NCBI GenBank assembly: GCA_963780815.1
Contig: CAWADG010000005.1
Span: 248,001 to 312,000 of the forward strand
Direction of reading: 5' to 3'
Origin: VRUE01 sp963780815
GTDB lineage: Bacteria; Actinomycetota; Thermoleophilia; Solirubrobacterales; 70-9
Length of the DNA: 64,000 nucleotides
Part shown: piece after piece, positions 41,280 to 50,170 of the stretch
Numbering within the stretch: position 1 is the first letter of the stretch
How the letters are laid out: each line of letters begins with the position of its first letter
Position numbers and translations under genes: made by a program
The notes under the pieces: generated by a model
Seen by the model: only the letters and a program-made list of their open reading frames with translations
The model's database searches: none
What the model was told of the DNA's origin: nothing

Positions 41280-43124
41280 TTGGACCAGGTAACTCCAGAG
41301 CAGACGACCAGCCCGGAGCAGCTCCATGAGCTGGCTCAGCAGCTCCGGGTCGACTCGGTCCGCGCCGCCGCCGCGGCCGGCTCCGGTCACCCGACCTCCT
41401 CGATGTCGGCGGCCGACCTGATGGCGGTCCTGCTCGCCGGCCATCTCCGCTACGACTTCGGCGCGCCCGAGAGCGCCGCCAACGACCACCTCGTCTTCTC
41501 CAAGGGCCACGCCTCGCCGCTGCTCTACTCGATGTACAAGCTGGCGGGGGCGATCGACGACGAGGAGCTGCTCACCTTCCGCCGGTTCGGCTCCCGGCTC
41601 CAGGGCCACCCGACGCCGGAGATCCCCTGGGTCGACGTCGCGACGGGCTCGCTCGGACAGGGGCTGCCGATCTCGATCGGGATCGCCCTTGCCGGAGCCC
41701 GCCTCGAGCGCGCCGATTTCAGGGTCTGGGTCCTCTGCGGCGACTCGGAGCTCGCCGAGGGCTCGATGTGGGAGGCATTCGAGCACGCCGGGAACGAGGG
41801 CCTCTCCAACCTGATCGCGATCGTCGACGTCAACCGGCTCGGCCAGCGCGGGCCGACGATGCACGAGTGGGACACCTCCTCCTGGGCTGCCCGCGCCTCG
41901 GCCTGCGGCTGGGAGGTGCAGGAGATCGACGGCCACGACCTCGATGCGATCGAGGCCGCCTACGTCGCGGCGGAAGCGGCGGACCGGCCGGCGGCGATCT
42001 TCGCCCGCACGAAGAAGGGCTCCGGCGTCGCCGCGGTCGAGGACAAGGAGGGCTGGCACGGAAAGCCGCTCGAGGACCCCGAGGCCGCGGTGGAGGAGCT
42101 CGGCGGCGTCCGCTCGCTGCGGGTTGAGGTGAGGGCTCCGGGAGAGGCTCCCGGCCACGAGATCGAGCGGGCCGAGGTCGAGCGGCCGGCCTACGAGGTC
42201 GGCGAGAAGGTCGCAACCCGCGGCGCCTACGGCGACGCCCTGGCATGGCTCGGATCGATCGACGAGCGCGTCGTCGCCCTCGACGGCGAGGTCGGCAACT
42301 CGACCTACGCCGAACGGTTCGCCGCCAAGCACCCGGACCGGTTCTTCGAGATGTACATCGCCGAGCAGCAGATGGTCGCCGCCGCGGTCGGGCTGCAGAC
42401 GCGGGGCTGGAAGCCATTCGCCTCCTCCTTCGGCGCCTTCCTCAGCCGCGCCTACGACTTCGTTCGCATGGCCGCGATCTCCGACGCCGACCTGAAGCTG
42501 TGCGGCTCCCACGTCGGCGTCTCGATCGGGCCCGACGGGCCATCGCAGATGGCGCTCGAAGACATCGCCTCGCTGCGGGCTGTGTTCGGCAGCGTCGTCC
42601 TCTACCCCTCGGACCCCAATCAGACGGTCGCGCTCCTCGACGCGATGCGCGAGCACCGCGGGATCAGCTACATGCGGACGACGCGCGGCGCGACCCCGAC
42701 CCTCTACGGGCCGGATCAGCCGTTTGAGATCGGCGGCAGCCACGCCGTCCGATCCGGCGGCGACGACGAGATCACCCTGATCGGCGCCGGCATCACCCTG
42801 CACGAATGCCTCGCGGCCGCGGACCAGCTCGCCGAGAAGGGGGTCGCCGCCAGGGTGATCGACCTTTACTCGGTGAAGCCGGTCGACGCCGAGACGATCC
42901 TCATGGCGGCCGGAGAGACGCGGGCCCTGATCACGGTCGAGGACCACTGGCCGGAGGGGGGGATCGGCGAGACCGTCGCCGGGGTCCTCGCCGCCGCGGG
43001 GTCCTCGACGCCTCTGACCAGCCTCGCGGTCAGTGGTCGCCCCGGCAGCGGGCCGCCGGACGCGCTCTTGGCCGCGGCCGGGATCGACGCCGCGAGCATC
43101 GTCGTCGCGGCGGCCTCTGTTTAA
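41280..43124 (+). CDS. tkt: Transketolase
   Basis: The thiamine-diphosphate enzyme moves two-carbon units in the pentose phosphate pathway. The 614-residue single-chain protein has AAAAAGSGHPTSSMSAADLM (about 30-49), HLVFSKGHASPLLYSM, and the diphosphate motif CGDSELAEGSMWEAFEHAG ending in IVDVN. The central domain has GNSTYAERFAAKHPDRFFEMYIAEQQM. The C-terminal domain begins near 470. It is shorter than E. coli TktA (663), which is common in this transketolase subtype. A linker with an inverted repeat (about 42138-42160) joins the first two domains. The TTG at 41280 lacks a good ribosome site. Confidence 0.92.
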   Translation: MDQVTPEQTTSPEQLHELAQQLRVDSVRAAAAAGSGHPTSSMSAADLMAVLLAGHLRYDFGAPESAANDHLVFSKGHASPLLYSMYKLAGAIDDEELLTFRRFGSRLQGHPTPEIPWVDVATGSLGQGLPISIGIALAGARLERADFRVWVLCGDSELAEGSMWEAFEHAGNEGLSNLIAIVDVNRLGQRGPTMHEWDTSSWAARASACGWEVQEIDGHDLDAIEAAYVAAEAADRPAAIFARTKKGSGVAAVEDKEGWHGKPLEDPEAAVEELGGVRSLRVEVRAPGEAPGHEIERAEVERPAYEVGEKVATRGAYGDALAWLGSIDERVVALDGEVGNSTYAERFAAKHPDRFFEMYIAEQQMVAAAVGLQTRGWKPFASSFGAFLSRAYDFVRMAAISDADLKLCGSHVGVSIGPDGPSQMALEDIASLRAVFGSVVLYPSDPNQTVALLDAMREHRGISYMRTTRGATPTLYGPDQPFEIGGSHAVRSGGDDEITLIGAGITLHECLAAADQLAEKGVAARVIDLYSVKPVDAETILMAAGETRALITVEDHWPEGGIGETVAGVLAAAGSSTPLTSLAVSGRPGSGPPDALLAAAGIDAASIVVAAASV

Positions 43125-43231
43125 GCGTTTGCTCATCATTCGCTAAGCTTCCGCCAACCTGATCTGGGCGGGGACTTGCGTGGCCGGAGCGGCGCAGGAG
43201 TCACCCTTTCTCTGGAGAAGGGACCGCGGCA

Positions 43232-44080
43232 ATGGCGAGACCGAGAAAACGGGGGCAGGACCGGAGCGGTGGCGAGGGCCACCGTTCTCGTCGTGGCGGC
43301 AAGCCGATAGTCGAGATGCGCGACGTGACCAAGGTCTACCCCGGCGGCCACATGGCCCTGGACCGCGTCTCGCTGGCGATCGGCCGCGGCGAGTTCGTCT
43401 TCCTCGTCGGCCCGACCGGGTGCGGCAAGTCGACCCTGATCAAGCTCCTGATCCGTGAGCTCGAGGCGACCGAGGGCAGCGTGCGGATCGCGGGCCGCGA
43501 CATCGGAGCGCTCTCGGAGAAGAAGATCCCGCAGCTGCGGCGCAACGTCGGCACCGTCTTCCAGGACTTCAAGCTGCTGCCGGACCGCACCGTCTACGAC
43601 AACGTCGCCTACGCGCTGCAGGTGATCGGCGCCGGGCGCGCGGCGATCCGGACCCAGGTGCCGGAGATCATCCGCCTCGTCGGGCTCTCGACCAAACTCC
43701 ACAACTACCCGGACCAGCTCTCCGGCGGCGAGCAGCAGCGCGTCTCGATCGCCCGCGCGTTCGTCAACCATCCGCCGCTGCTGCTTGCCGACGAGCCGAG
43801 CGGGAACCTCGACCCCGTGACCTCGATCGGGGTGATGCAGCTCCTCTACCGGATCAACAAGACCGGGACCACGGTGCTGGTCGTCACCCATGACCGCGAG
43901 ATGGTCGACAGCATGCGCCGCCGGGTGATCGAGCTCTACGAGGGCCGGGTCGTCCGCGACGAGGTCAGCGGCGGCTACACCGAGGAGTCGACGACCGAGT
44001 TCGGCCTGCGAATGCGGGCCGAGATGGGGGTCGCGCCCGAGGGCCAGACCAACGGCCACGACACAGACACATTGTTCTGA
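43232..44080 (+). CDS. ftsE: Cell division ATP-binding protein FtsE
   Basis: FtsE is the ABC ATPase that drives FtsX to activate peptidoglycan hydrolases at the septum. The 282-residue protein has Walker A FLVGPTGCGKSTLIKLL (about 67-83), signature QLSGGEQQRVSIARAFVNHP and Walker B LLLADEPSGNLD. A basic N-terminal extension of about 25 residues (RPRKRG, then RSRRGGK) precedes the usual start IVEMRDVTKVYPGG. The ATG at 43232 has GAAGGGA upstream. Its stop overlaps the ftsX ATG. prfB-ftsE-ftsX-smpB is the usual actinobacterial order, here spread out. Confidence 0.95.
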   Translation: MARPRKRGQDRSGGEGHRSRRGGKPIVEMRDVTKVYPGGHMALDRVSLAIGRGEFVFLVGPTGCGKSTLIKLLIRELEATEGSVRIAGRDIGALSEKKIPQLRRNVGTVFQDFKLLPDRTVYDNVAYALQVIGAGRAAIRTQVPEIIRLVGLSTKLHNYPDQLSGGEQQRVSIARAFVNHPPLLLADEPSGNLDPVTSIGVMQLLYRINKTGTTVLVVTHDREMVDSMRRRVIELYEGRVVRDEVSGGYTEESTTEFGLRMRAEMGVAPEGQTNGHDTDTLF

Positions 44081-45009
44081 TGTCGAGGCTCTTCTTCTTC
44101 ATCCGCGAGGCATTCCGGGCGCTGCGCCGTAACGGCGCCCCGAGCATGGCCGCGATCGTCACCACCGTCGTCACGGTCGTCCTCCTCGGGGTGCTGATCC
44201 CGATCTTCCAGACGACCCAGGCGAAGAGCGAATCGGTGCGGGCCAGCCTCGAATTCCGGGTGCCGGTCTACGACGATGCGACCAAGGCCGAAATTCACGC
44301 GCTGCAGGGCAAGCTGGAAGCGATTCCGCACGTCAAGCAGGTGGAGTTCATCACCAAGGCGGAGGCCCTCGAAGAATTCAAGAAGTCCTACGGCCAGAGC
44401 AAGGTCGAAGAATCGATCACCCAGCTTCGCGGCTACAACCCGCTGCCCGGGAACTTCTCGGTCAAGCCCGACGACGCCGCCAACCTGGAATCGGCGCGGA
44501 CCGCGGTCGCCCCGCCCGGGCCGGACGGCAAGCCGAAGCCGATCTCACCGATCGTCAACGCCGAAACGCCGACCTTCCAGCAGCAGCAGGGCGCGAAGCA
44601 GATCGAGCAGGTGACGAGCGCGCTGAAGATCGTCCTCACCGTGATCACCGCGCTCCTGATCGCGGCCTCGCTGATGCTCGTCGGCAACACGATCAGGCTC
44701 TCGATCTACACCCGCAGGCGCGAGATCGAGGTCATGCGGCTGGTCGGCGCCACCCGCTGGTTCATCCGCTGGCCGTTCATGATCGAGGGCGTGGTGGTCG
44801 GTTTCGCGGGCGGCCTGATCGCGATACTGATCCTGTGGCTGGGCAAGATCACGATCGTCGACCCCCTCAGCAGCACCTTCTCGTTCCTGGCTGCGCAGAA
44901 CACCAGCACCCTCTCGTTCCCGGCTCTGGTGGCGATCCTGTTCGCCGCCTCGGTGCTGGTCTCTGCGGTCGGCTCGGGCGTGACGCTGCGCCGCTTCCTG
45001 AAGGTCTGA
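44080..45009 (+). CDS. ftsX: Cell division permease-like protein FtsX
   Basis: FtsX carries the FtsE signal across the membrane to extracellular hydrolases. The 309-residue protein has a first membrane helix (about 25-48) and a large extracytoplasmic domain (about 50-195, with LQGKLEAIPHVKQVEFITKA). Three helices near 200-225, 250-275 and 285-305 follow. The cytoplasmic loop IYTRRREIEVMRLVGATRWF is the family hallmark. Glutamate is often GAA in the extracellular part. The ATG at 44080 shares a base with the ftsE stop, so both are made together. Confidence 0.93.
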   Translation: MSRLFFFIREAFRALRRNGAPSMAAIVTTVVTVVLLGVLIPIFQTTQAKSESVRASLEFRVPVYDDATKAEIHALQGKLEAIPHVKQVEFITKAEALEEFKKSYGQSKVEESITQLRGYNPLPGNFSVKPDDAANLESARTAVAPPGPDGKPKPISPIVNAETPTFQQQQGAKQIEQVTSALKIVLTVITALLIAASLMLVGNTIRLSIYTRRREIEVMRLVGATRWFIRWPFMIEGVVVGFAGGLIAILILWLGKITIVDPLSSTFSFLAAQNTSTLSFPALVAILFAASVLVSAVGSGVTLRRFLKV

Positions 45010-45016
45010 GCTTCCT

Positions 45017-46204
45017 GTGAGCCCGGCTCGGATCGTGGCCCTGGCGGCTGCGCTGCTCGCCGTGCTCGCCGCCGGCCTCTGGCTCGGCGGGCACCCCGCC
45101 AACCTGCCGAGTCCCCTGCGCGACGTATTCGTCGACGAATCGGCCGGGCTGACGGCAGAAGCGACGGAACTGATCGAGGACAACTACTACCGCAAGGTCG
45201 ACGAATCCGAACTGATCAACTCCTCGCTCGCGGGGATGGCGCGAGGCCTCCGCCGCCGCTTCCACGACCGCTTCTCCGAATACTTCCCGCCCGAGGTCCT
45301 CGAACGCTTCAACGAAGCAATCGAGGGCAGGTTCTCGGGGATCGGCCTGACCGTCGTCAAGGTCAAGCCCGGGCTCCGGGTCGAAAAGGTCTTCAAGGGG
45401 TCGCCCGCCGAGCAGGCGGGGATCGTGCCGGGGGACGTCATCGTCACGGTCGAAGGGCGCGACATCTCCGGACTCAGCTCGACCAAATCGACCGAACTGA
45501 TCAAGGGCCCTGAAGGAACCGACGTCGGGATCGGGGTTCGCAGGCGGGGGAGCGGGCGGGTCGAGGACCTGACCCTGACCCGGGCCCAGATCTCGGTCCC
45601 GGTCGTCGCCAGCACGGTGCTCGAAAAGGACGGCAGGAAGTTCGGCTACGTGCGCCTGTCCAGCTTCAGCGAAGGCTCGCACGCCTACATGCGGCGGGCG
45701 GTCGAACGGGTCCGGCGCCGCGGCGCCGAAGGCCTGATCATCGACCTCCGCGGCAACGGCGGCGGCCTGCTCGAGGAGGCGGTCCTCAACGCCAGCATCT
45801 TCCTCCCGAAGGGCACCGTGGTCGTCTCGACCAAATCCCGCACCCAGGGCGACGCCGTCTACGACGCGCTCGGCGACAAACTGCCGCCGCAGCCGATCGT
45901 CGTCCTGATCGACCGCAACACGGCCTCGGCAGCGGAGATCCTCACCGCGGCTCTCGCCGATGAAGCCGGCGCCGAGGTCGTGGGCACCCGTTCCTACGGC
46001 AAGGGCGTCTTCCAGCAGGAGGTCTCGCTCTCCAACGGAGGCGCGCTGAAGCTGACGATCGGCGAGTACTTCACCCCGAACGGCGAAAACCTCGGCGGCA
46101 AGGGCATCCACCCCGACGTCCGGGTGCGCGACGCCCCGGCCACAAAACGCGACGAGGGGCGCGAACGGGCGCTCGAGGTGCTCGCCGAAAAGGGATCGGG
46201 TTGA
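45017..46204 (+). CDS. S41 family C-terminal processing peptidase (CtpA-like)
   Basis: The protease cuts exported proteins near their C-termini. The 395-residue protein has an N-terminal membrane helix (about 5-22) and a PDZ domain (about 105-180, FSGIGLTVVKVKPGLRV to GRVEDLTLTRA). The S41 domain has IIDLRGNGGGLLEEAV, the nucleophile in DRNTASAAEILTAALAD and the lysine in GTRSYGKGVFQ. The order ftsE-ftsX-protease suggests a part in septal peptidoglycan control; this is inference, since related proteases process divisome partners elsewhere. The GTG at 45017 is seven bases after ftsX. Confidence 0.93.
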   Translation: MSPARIVALAAALLAVLAAGLWLGGHPANLPSPLRDVFVDESAGLTAEATELIEDNYYRKVDESELINSSLAGMARGLRRRFHDRFSEYFPPEVLERFNEAIEGRFSGIGLTVVKVKPGLRVEKVFKGSPAEQAGIVPGDVIVTVEGRDISGLSSTKSTELIKGPEGTDVGIGVRRRGSGRVEDLTLTRAQISVPVVASTVLEKDGRKFGYVRLSSFSEGSHAYMRRAVERVRRRGAEGLIIDLRGNGGGLLEEAVLNASIFLPKGTVVVSTKSRTQGDAVYDALGDKLPPQPIVVLIDRNTASAAEILTAALADEAGAEVVGTRSYGKGVFQQEVSLSNGGALKLTIGEYFTPNGENLGGKGIHPDVRVRDAPATKRDEGRERALEVLAEKGSG

Positions 46205-47781
46205 GCCCACGCGGCCGGCCTCGGGGCCGCTCGCGCCGGCGGGCGGAGCCGAAGAACGCGAGGGAGGCGGTCGAGGCGATGCTCGACGAGGATCTCGGCC
46301 GCCGTGGCTTCCCGATCTCGCTCGAGGCCGAAGCCGGGCGGGTCGCGAGATCGGCCGGGGAGGGGCGGAGGCGAGACCTCACCGAGCTCGCGACCTTCAC
46401 CGTCGACCCGGCGACGGCACGCGATTTCGACGACGCCGTATCGGCCCGCGGGGAGGGCGACACGACCCGGCTATGGATCCACATCGCCGACGTCGCCGCC
46501 CACGTGCGGCCGGGCTCGCCGCTCGACCGCGAGGCGCGCCGGCGCGGGAACAGCACCTACGCCCCGGGGACGGTGGAGCCGATGCTGCCGAGGGCCCTGA
46601 GCGAGGACGCCTGCAGCCTCTCGCCCGGCGTCGAGCGGCTGGCGGTAACCGCCGAGATCGAGCTCGATGGGACCGGAGCCCCGCGCGGCGCCGGGTTCTA
46701 CCGCAGCCGGGTCCGGTCCGACGCCCGGCTCGACTACGACCAGCTCGACGTCGTCTTCTCCGGCCGCGCCGCGGCGCCGGAGGCGGTGGCCGAGCCGCTG
46801 GCGCTGGCCCGCGACGCGGCGACGAAGTTGGGCGAGCAGCGCGGCGACCGCGGGCTCGCTGTCGAGACCTCCGAGCCCGAGTTTCGCTTCGATCGCTCCG
46901 GCGAAGTGGTGGGCGCCCGGGCCGTCCCGCAGACCGAGTCCCACCGCCTTATCGAGCGGCTGATGATCCTCACCAACGAGCAGGTGGCTCAGCTGCTGGA
47001 GAGCCGGCGGGTGCCGGCGATCTACCGCGTTCACGGCCAGCCGGATCCCCCGCGGGTCGAACGGATGATCGCCCAGCTGCACGCGCTCGGAATCCCGACG
47101 CCGCCGCAGCGCGGTTCGCTGGCGCCGCGGGAGGCGGGCGAGCTCGCCGCCGAGGCGAGCCGGCTGGTCGCCCGGGAGGCCGCGCGGCGCGGCCACGGAC
47201 GCGAGGCGTATACATCTCTCGTGCTCAGATCTCTCCAGCAGGCCAGCTACAGCGATCGCAACACGGGCCACGCCGGGCTCGGCAGTCGCGCCTACTGCCA
47301 TTTCACCTCGCCGATCCGCCGCTACCCGGACCTCGTCGTCCACCGGGCGCTGCTCGCGGCGGTGGGGGAGGGCGAGGCCGCTCCGCGCGCGGGCGAGGCT
47401 AGGGAGGCAGCCCGCGAGTGCAGCGAGCGCGAGCGCGACTCGATGCGAATCGAGCGCGAGGGGGACGACATCTGTGCCGCGTACCTGCTCGGGCGCGAGC
47501 TCGGCGAGCGCGGCGGCGAGGTCGCGTTCGACGGTGAGGTCTCCGGGGTGATCCGCAGCGGTGCCTTCGCTCGTTTCCGGGGCGAGCTGGGAGACGTCTA
47601 CGAGGGCATGCTGCCCGCCCGCGGGATGGGCGCGGAGCGCTTCGAGCTCGATCAAACTGAGACGGCGCTGGTTGGGCAGGAGTCGGGCCGCACCCTGCGC
47701 CTCGGGGACCCGGTCGCCGTCCGCGTGACCCGAGTCGACGCTCCTCGCGGAATGGTCGACCTCGAGCCGGCCGGGAGCTAG
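46201..47781 (+). CDS. rnr: RNase II/RNase R-type exoribonuclease, short form
   Basis: The family degrades RNA 3' to 5'. The 526-residue protein begins almost at the RNB domain: FTVDPATARDFDDAVSA holds the metal-binding aspartates. PLDREARRRGNSTYAP and the later HFTSPIRRYPDLVVH complete the domain, and a C-terminal S1-type fold follows (VSGVIRSGAFARFRG onward). It lacks the two N-terminal cold-shock domains of RNase R, which makes it about 250 residues shorter. RNase R works with SmpB and tmRNA in trans-translation, and smpB follows after three bases. The TTG at 46201 overlaps the protease stop. Confidence 0.88.
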   Translation: MSPRGRPRGRSRRRAEPKNAREAVEAMLDEDLGRRGFPISLEAEAGRVARSAGEGRRRDLTELATFTVDPATARDFDDAVSARGEGDTTRLWIHIADVAAHVRPGSPLDREARRRGNSTYAPGTVEPMLPRALSEDACSLSPGVERLAVTAEIELDGTGAPRGAGFYRSRVRSDARLDYDQLDVVFSGRAAAPEAVAEPLALARDAATKLGEQRGDRGLAVETSEPEFRFDRSGEVVGARAVPQTESHRLIERLMILTNEQVAQLLESRRVPAIYRVHGQPDPPRVERMIAQLHALGIPTPPQRGSLAPREAGELAAEASRLVAREAARRGHGREAYTSLVLRSLQQASYSDRNTGHAGLGSRAYCHFTSPIRRYPDLVVHRALLAAVGEGEAAPRAGEAREAARECSERERDSMRIEREGDDICAAYLLGRELGERGGEVAFDGEVSGVIRSGAFARFRGELGDVYEGMLPARGMGAERFELDQTETALVGQESGRTLRLGDPVAVRVTRVDAPRGMVDLEPAGS

Positions 47782-47784
47782 GCG

Positions 47785-48270
47785 ATGGCGAAGAAGGCGA
47801 AGAAGAAACGGGCGCCCGCCTCGGGCGACGTCGCGACCAATCGCCGCGCCGGGCACCGGTTCGAGCTGGTCGAAAAGCTCGAGGCCGGGATAGCCCTGCG
47901 CGGATCCGAGGTGAAGTCGCTGCGCAACGGCAAGGCGCAGCTGAGCGATGCCTACGCCGTGATCGAGCGCGGCGAGGTCTGGCTGCGCGGCCTCCACATC
48001 CCCCCCTACGAGCCGGCCAGCCGCGAGAACCACGAGCCCGAACGCCCCCGCAAGCTGCTCCTGCACCGGGCCGAGATCGAGCGCCTGGTCGGAAAGACCG
48101 CGGAGCGGGGGCTGACCCTGGTCCCGACCCGGGTCTACTTCAAGGGGCCACGCGCCAAGGTCGAGCTGGCCCTGGCCCGCGGCAAGGAGGGTCGCGACCG
48201 CCGCCGCGAGATCGCGGAGCGTGACGTGCGGCGCGAGGTCGAGCGCGAATTCAAGGCCAAAATCAGGTAG
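47785..48270 (+). CDS. smpB: SsrA-binding protein SmpB
   Basis: SmpB carries tmRNA into stalled ribosomes. The 161-residue protein has the N-terminal VATNRRAGHRFELVEKLEAGIALRG start, GSEVKSLRNGKAQLSDAYA, and VYFKGPRAKVELALARGKEG. It ends in the basic tail DRRREIAERDVRREVEREFK that enters the decoding centre. Its RNA partner ssrA lies at 51577-51935, two genes downstream. The ATG at 47785 is three bases after the exoribonuclease stop. The operon logic is stalled-ribosome rescue with RNA decay. Confidence 0.96.
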   Translation: MAKKAKKKRAPASGDVATNRRAGHRFELVEKLEAGIALRGSEVKSLRNGKAQLSDAYAVIERGEVWLRGLHIPPYEPASRENHEPERPRKLLLHRAEIERLVGKTAERGLTLVPTRVYFKGPRAKVELALARGKEGRDRRREIAERDVRREVEREFKAKIR

Positions 48271-48280
48271 CTTCGGGACT

Positions 48281-50170
48281 GTGATCACCGCATCGGTCCC
48301 GAGCGAAGTCGGCGAATTCGTAAGCGACAACATCCAGTACTTCGTCGCTGGCCTCGTGGTCGCGATTCTCCTGCTGCTGCTCGTGATCAGCGTCCAGCGC
48401 CGGCGGCAGAAGGACAAGGCGCAGAAAGCCGGGAGTCCCGGGCCGCCCCCGCCTCCGAAGGCGAAGAAGCCGCCGAAGCCGCCGAAGCCCCCAAAGGCGA
48501 GGAAGCCATCGCGCGCCGAACGCCGCCGCGAAAAGAAGGCCGCCGAAAAGGCCGCGAAGTCGCCCCTGCCACCGCCGCCGGCCACCGAGCCCGTCATCAC
48601 CGAACCAGCGACCAACGAGCCCGTGACAACCGAAACGGCGACTCCCCCGACCACCACGCCGGGCGGCGCAACGACACCTGCCGCCGCCGCCGGGGCCGCT
48701 GCCGCGGCTGCCGCACCAACGGTCGCCCTCAGCGCGAAGGACAAACGCAAGCAGGCCCGCCTGCAGCAGCGCCAGACGCGCGCCGAACAGCGCCAGCAGC
48801 GCCAGGCGAGCGCGAAACTCCGTCGCGAGGAACGGTCCGCAAAACGGGCCGAACGCCGCGGCGGGGCCCCGAGCTCGTCGCGTCGAGCCCGCAAGGAAGC
48901 GGCGAAGGTCGAGCGCGAAACCGCCGCCGCCCGCGCCGCCCAGGAGCGAGCGCTGCTGGCCCAGCAGAGCGCCCAGGCGGCCTCGGGGATGCCCCTCGCC
49001 GGCCAGCCCCCGCAGCCATATCCGCCGCCGCCGGTGCCACAGCCCTATCCGGGCCAGCCGGCCCCGCCCCAGTATCCGGCGCAGCCCGTCCAGCCCTATC
49101 CGGCCCAGCCTCCCGCGCCGCAATACCCGGCGCCGGCCGCACCCGCCCCATGCCAGCCGCCACCTCAGGCACCACAGCCCCCGGAACCGCCCCCGCCACC
49201 CGCCGCCCCGGCCCCCCCGGCCGTGCCGCTGCCACCGGTTGCGCCACCGCTCCAGGCCGGCGCGACCGAGCCCACGTACGACCCCGCCACGGCCGAACAG
49301 CGGGTCCAGGACAAGGTCGCCGCGATCCAGGAGGAGGAGGGGCGGATACGAGCCGAGGCCGAGCGCCGGATCGCCGAAGCCGAGCAGCGCCAGCGGGAAG
49401 CGGGCGCCCGGCTCGAGCCGAACGACGCCGGCCAGAGCACCCAGAGCCTGACGCCGCCTGTCGAGCCCGGCCTCGGCGACGCGGAGCAGCAGCTCCAGCG
49501 GGGGCGCGAGGAGCACGAGCGGTCGATGACCGAGGCCGAGAAACGGCTGAGCGAAATCGAGCAGCGCACCAAAGCCGCCGAACAGCGGGCCGCCGAAGCG
49601 AAACGGCTCGCTGCGCTGAAAGCCGAGGAGGTGGACCGCGAGCGTCGGTTGCAGGAGCTGCGCGACAGCGTCGCCCAGGCCGAGGAGCGCGCGCGCGAGG
49701 CCGAGCGCCGCGCCGCCGAAGCCGAGCAGTCGGTGATGCAATCGGTCACCCCGCCCGCGGCGCCCGAGATGAGCCCGCCCGAGCCGCCGCAGCCGCCGTC
49801 GCCCGAGCCGCCTCCACCGCCTCCGGCGCCGAGCCCTCCACCTGCCGCGGCCCCTCCGCCGACGCCCGGGCCGCCGCCGACGCTGGACCCGGCGCCGCCA
49901 CCGGCTCCGCCGCCACCGGCTCCGCCGCCACCGGAGCCACCCGGCCCTCCGGCCCCCGAGCCGCCGACCACGGGCAGGGGGCAATCGATCTCACTCAACA
50001 GCGTCACCTTCGACCAGCTCCGCTCGCAGGGCTTGAGCGTCACCCAGGCGACCCGTCTGCTCGCCCACCGGGAGCGGATCGGCAGCTTCCAGTCCCTGGA
50101 CCAGCTCGACGAGGTTCCTGGATTCCCCCAGGACCAGCTCGAGGATCTGAAGCGCCGCTCGAGCCTCTAG
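48281..50170 (+). CDS. Membrane-anchored Pro-rich coiled-coil protein with a C-terminal helix-hairpin-helix domain
   Basis: I do not recognise this as a named family. The 629-residue protein has one helix (about 20-38) followed by the basic QRRRQKDKAQK, so the rest should be cytoplasmic. Then come a Lys/Pro-rich linker, a Thr/Ala/Pro-rich part, Gln/Arg-rich helices (about 145-230), a Pro/Tyr/Gln-rich segment, a Glu/Arg coiled coil (about 335-490) and another Pro-rich linker. The C-terminal 60 residues (SVTFDQLRSQGLSVTQATRL to PGFPQDQLEDLKRRSS) are a ComEA-type double helix-hairpin-helix. The GTG at 48281 is ten bases after smpB. The longer frame overlapping smpB is not used. Confidence 0.75.
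   Translation: MITASVPSEVGEFVSDNIQYFVAGLVVAILLLLLVISVQRRRQKDKAQKAGSPGPPPPPKAKKPPKPPKPPKARKPSRAERRREKKAAEKAAKSPLPPPPATEPVITEPATNEPVTTETATPPTTTPGGATTPAAAAGAAAAAAAPTVALSAKDKRKQARLQQRQTRAEQRQQRQASAKLRREERSAKRAERRGGAPSSSRRARKEAAKVERETAAARAAQERALLAQQSAQAASGMPLAGQPPQPYPPPPVPQPYPGQPAPPQYPAQPVQPYPAQPPAPQYPAPAAPAPCQPPPQAPQPPEPPPPPAAPAPPAVPLPPVAPPLQAGATEPTYDPATAEQRVQDKVAAIQEEEGRIRAEAERRIAEAEQRQREAGARLEPNDAGQSTQSLTPPVEPGLGDAEQQLQRGREEHERSMTEAEKRLSEIEQRTKAAEQRAAEAKRLAALKAEEVDRERRLQELRDSVAQAEERAREAERRAAEAEQSVMQSVTPPAAPEMSPPEPPQPPSPEPPPPPPAPSPPPAAAPPPTPGPPPTLDPAPPPAPPPPAPPPPEPPGPPAPEPPTTGRGQSISLNSVTFDQLRSQGLSVTQATRLLAHRERIGSFQSLDQLDEVPGFPQDQLEDLKRRSSL

Noticed and set aside
46471..48894. 807-residue minus-strand open frame over rnr and smpB
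   Set aside because: It is the antisense shadow of genes with clear domains, and its composition has no family motif.
48263..49984. 573-residue Gly/Arg-rich minus-strand frame
   Set aside because: It is the complement of Pro-rich codons in the helix-hairpin-helix gene, so the Gly/Arg runs are an artefact.
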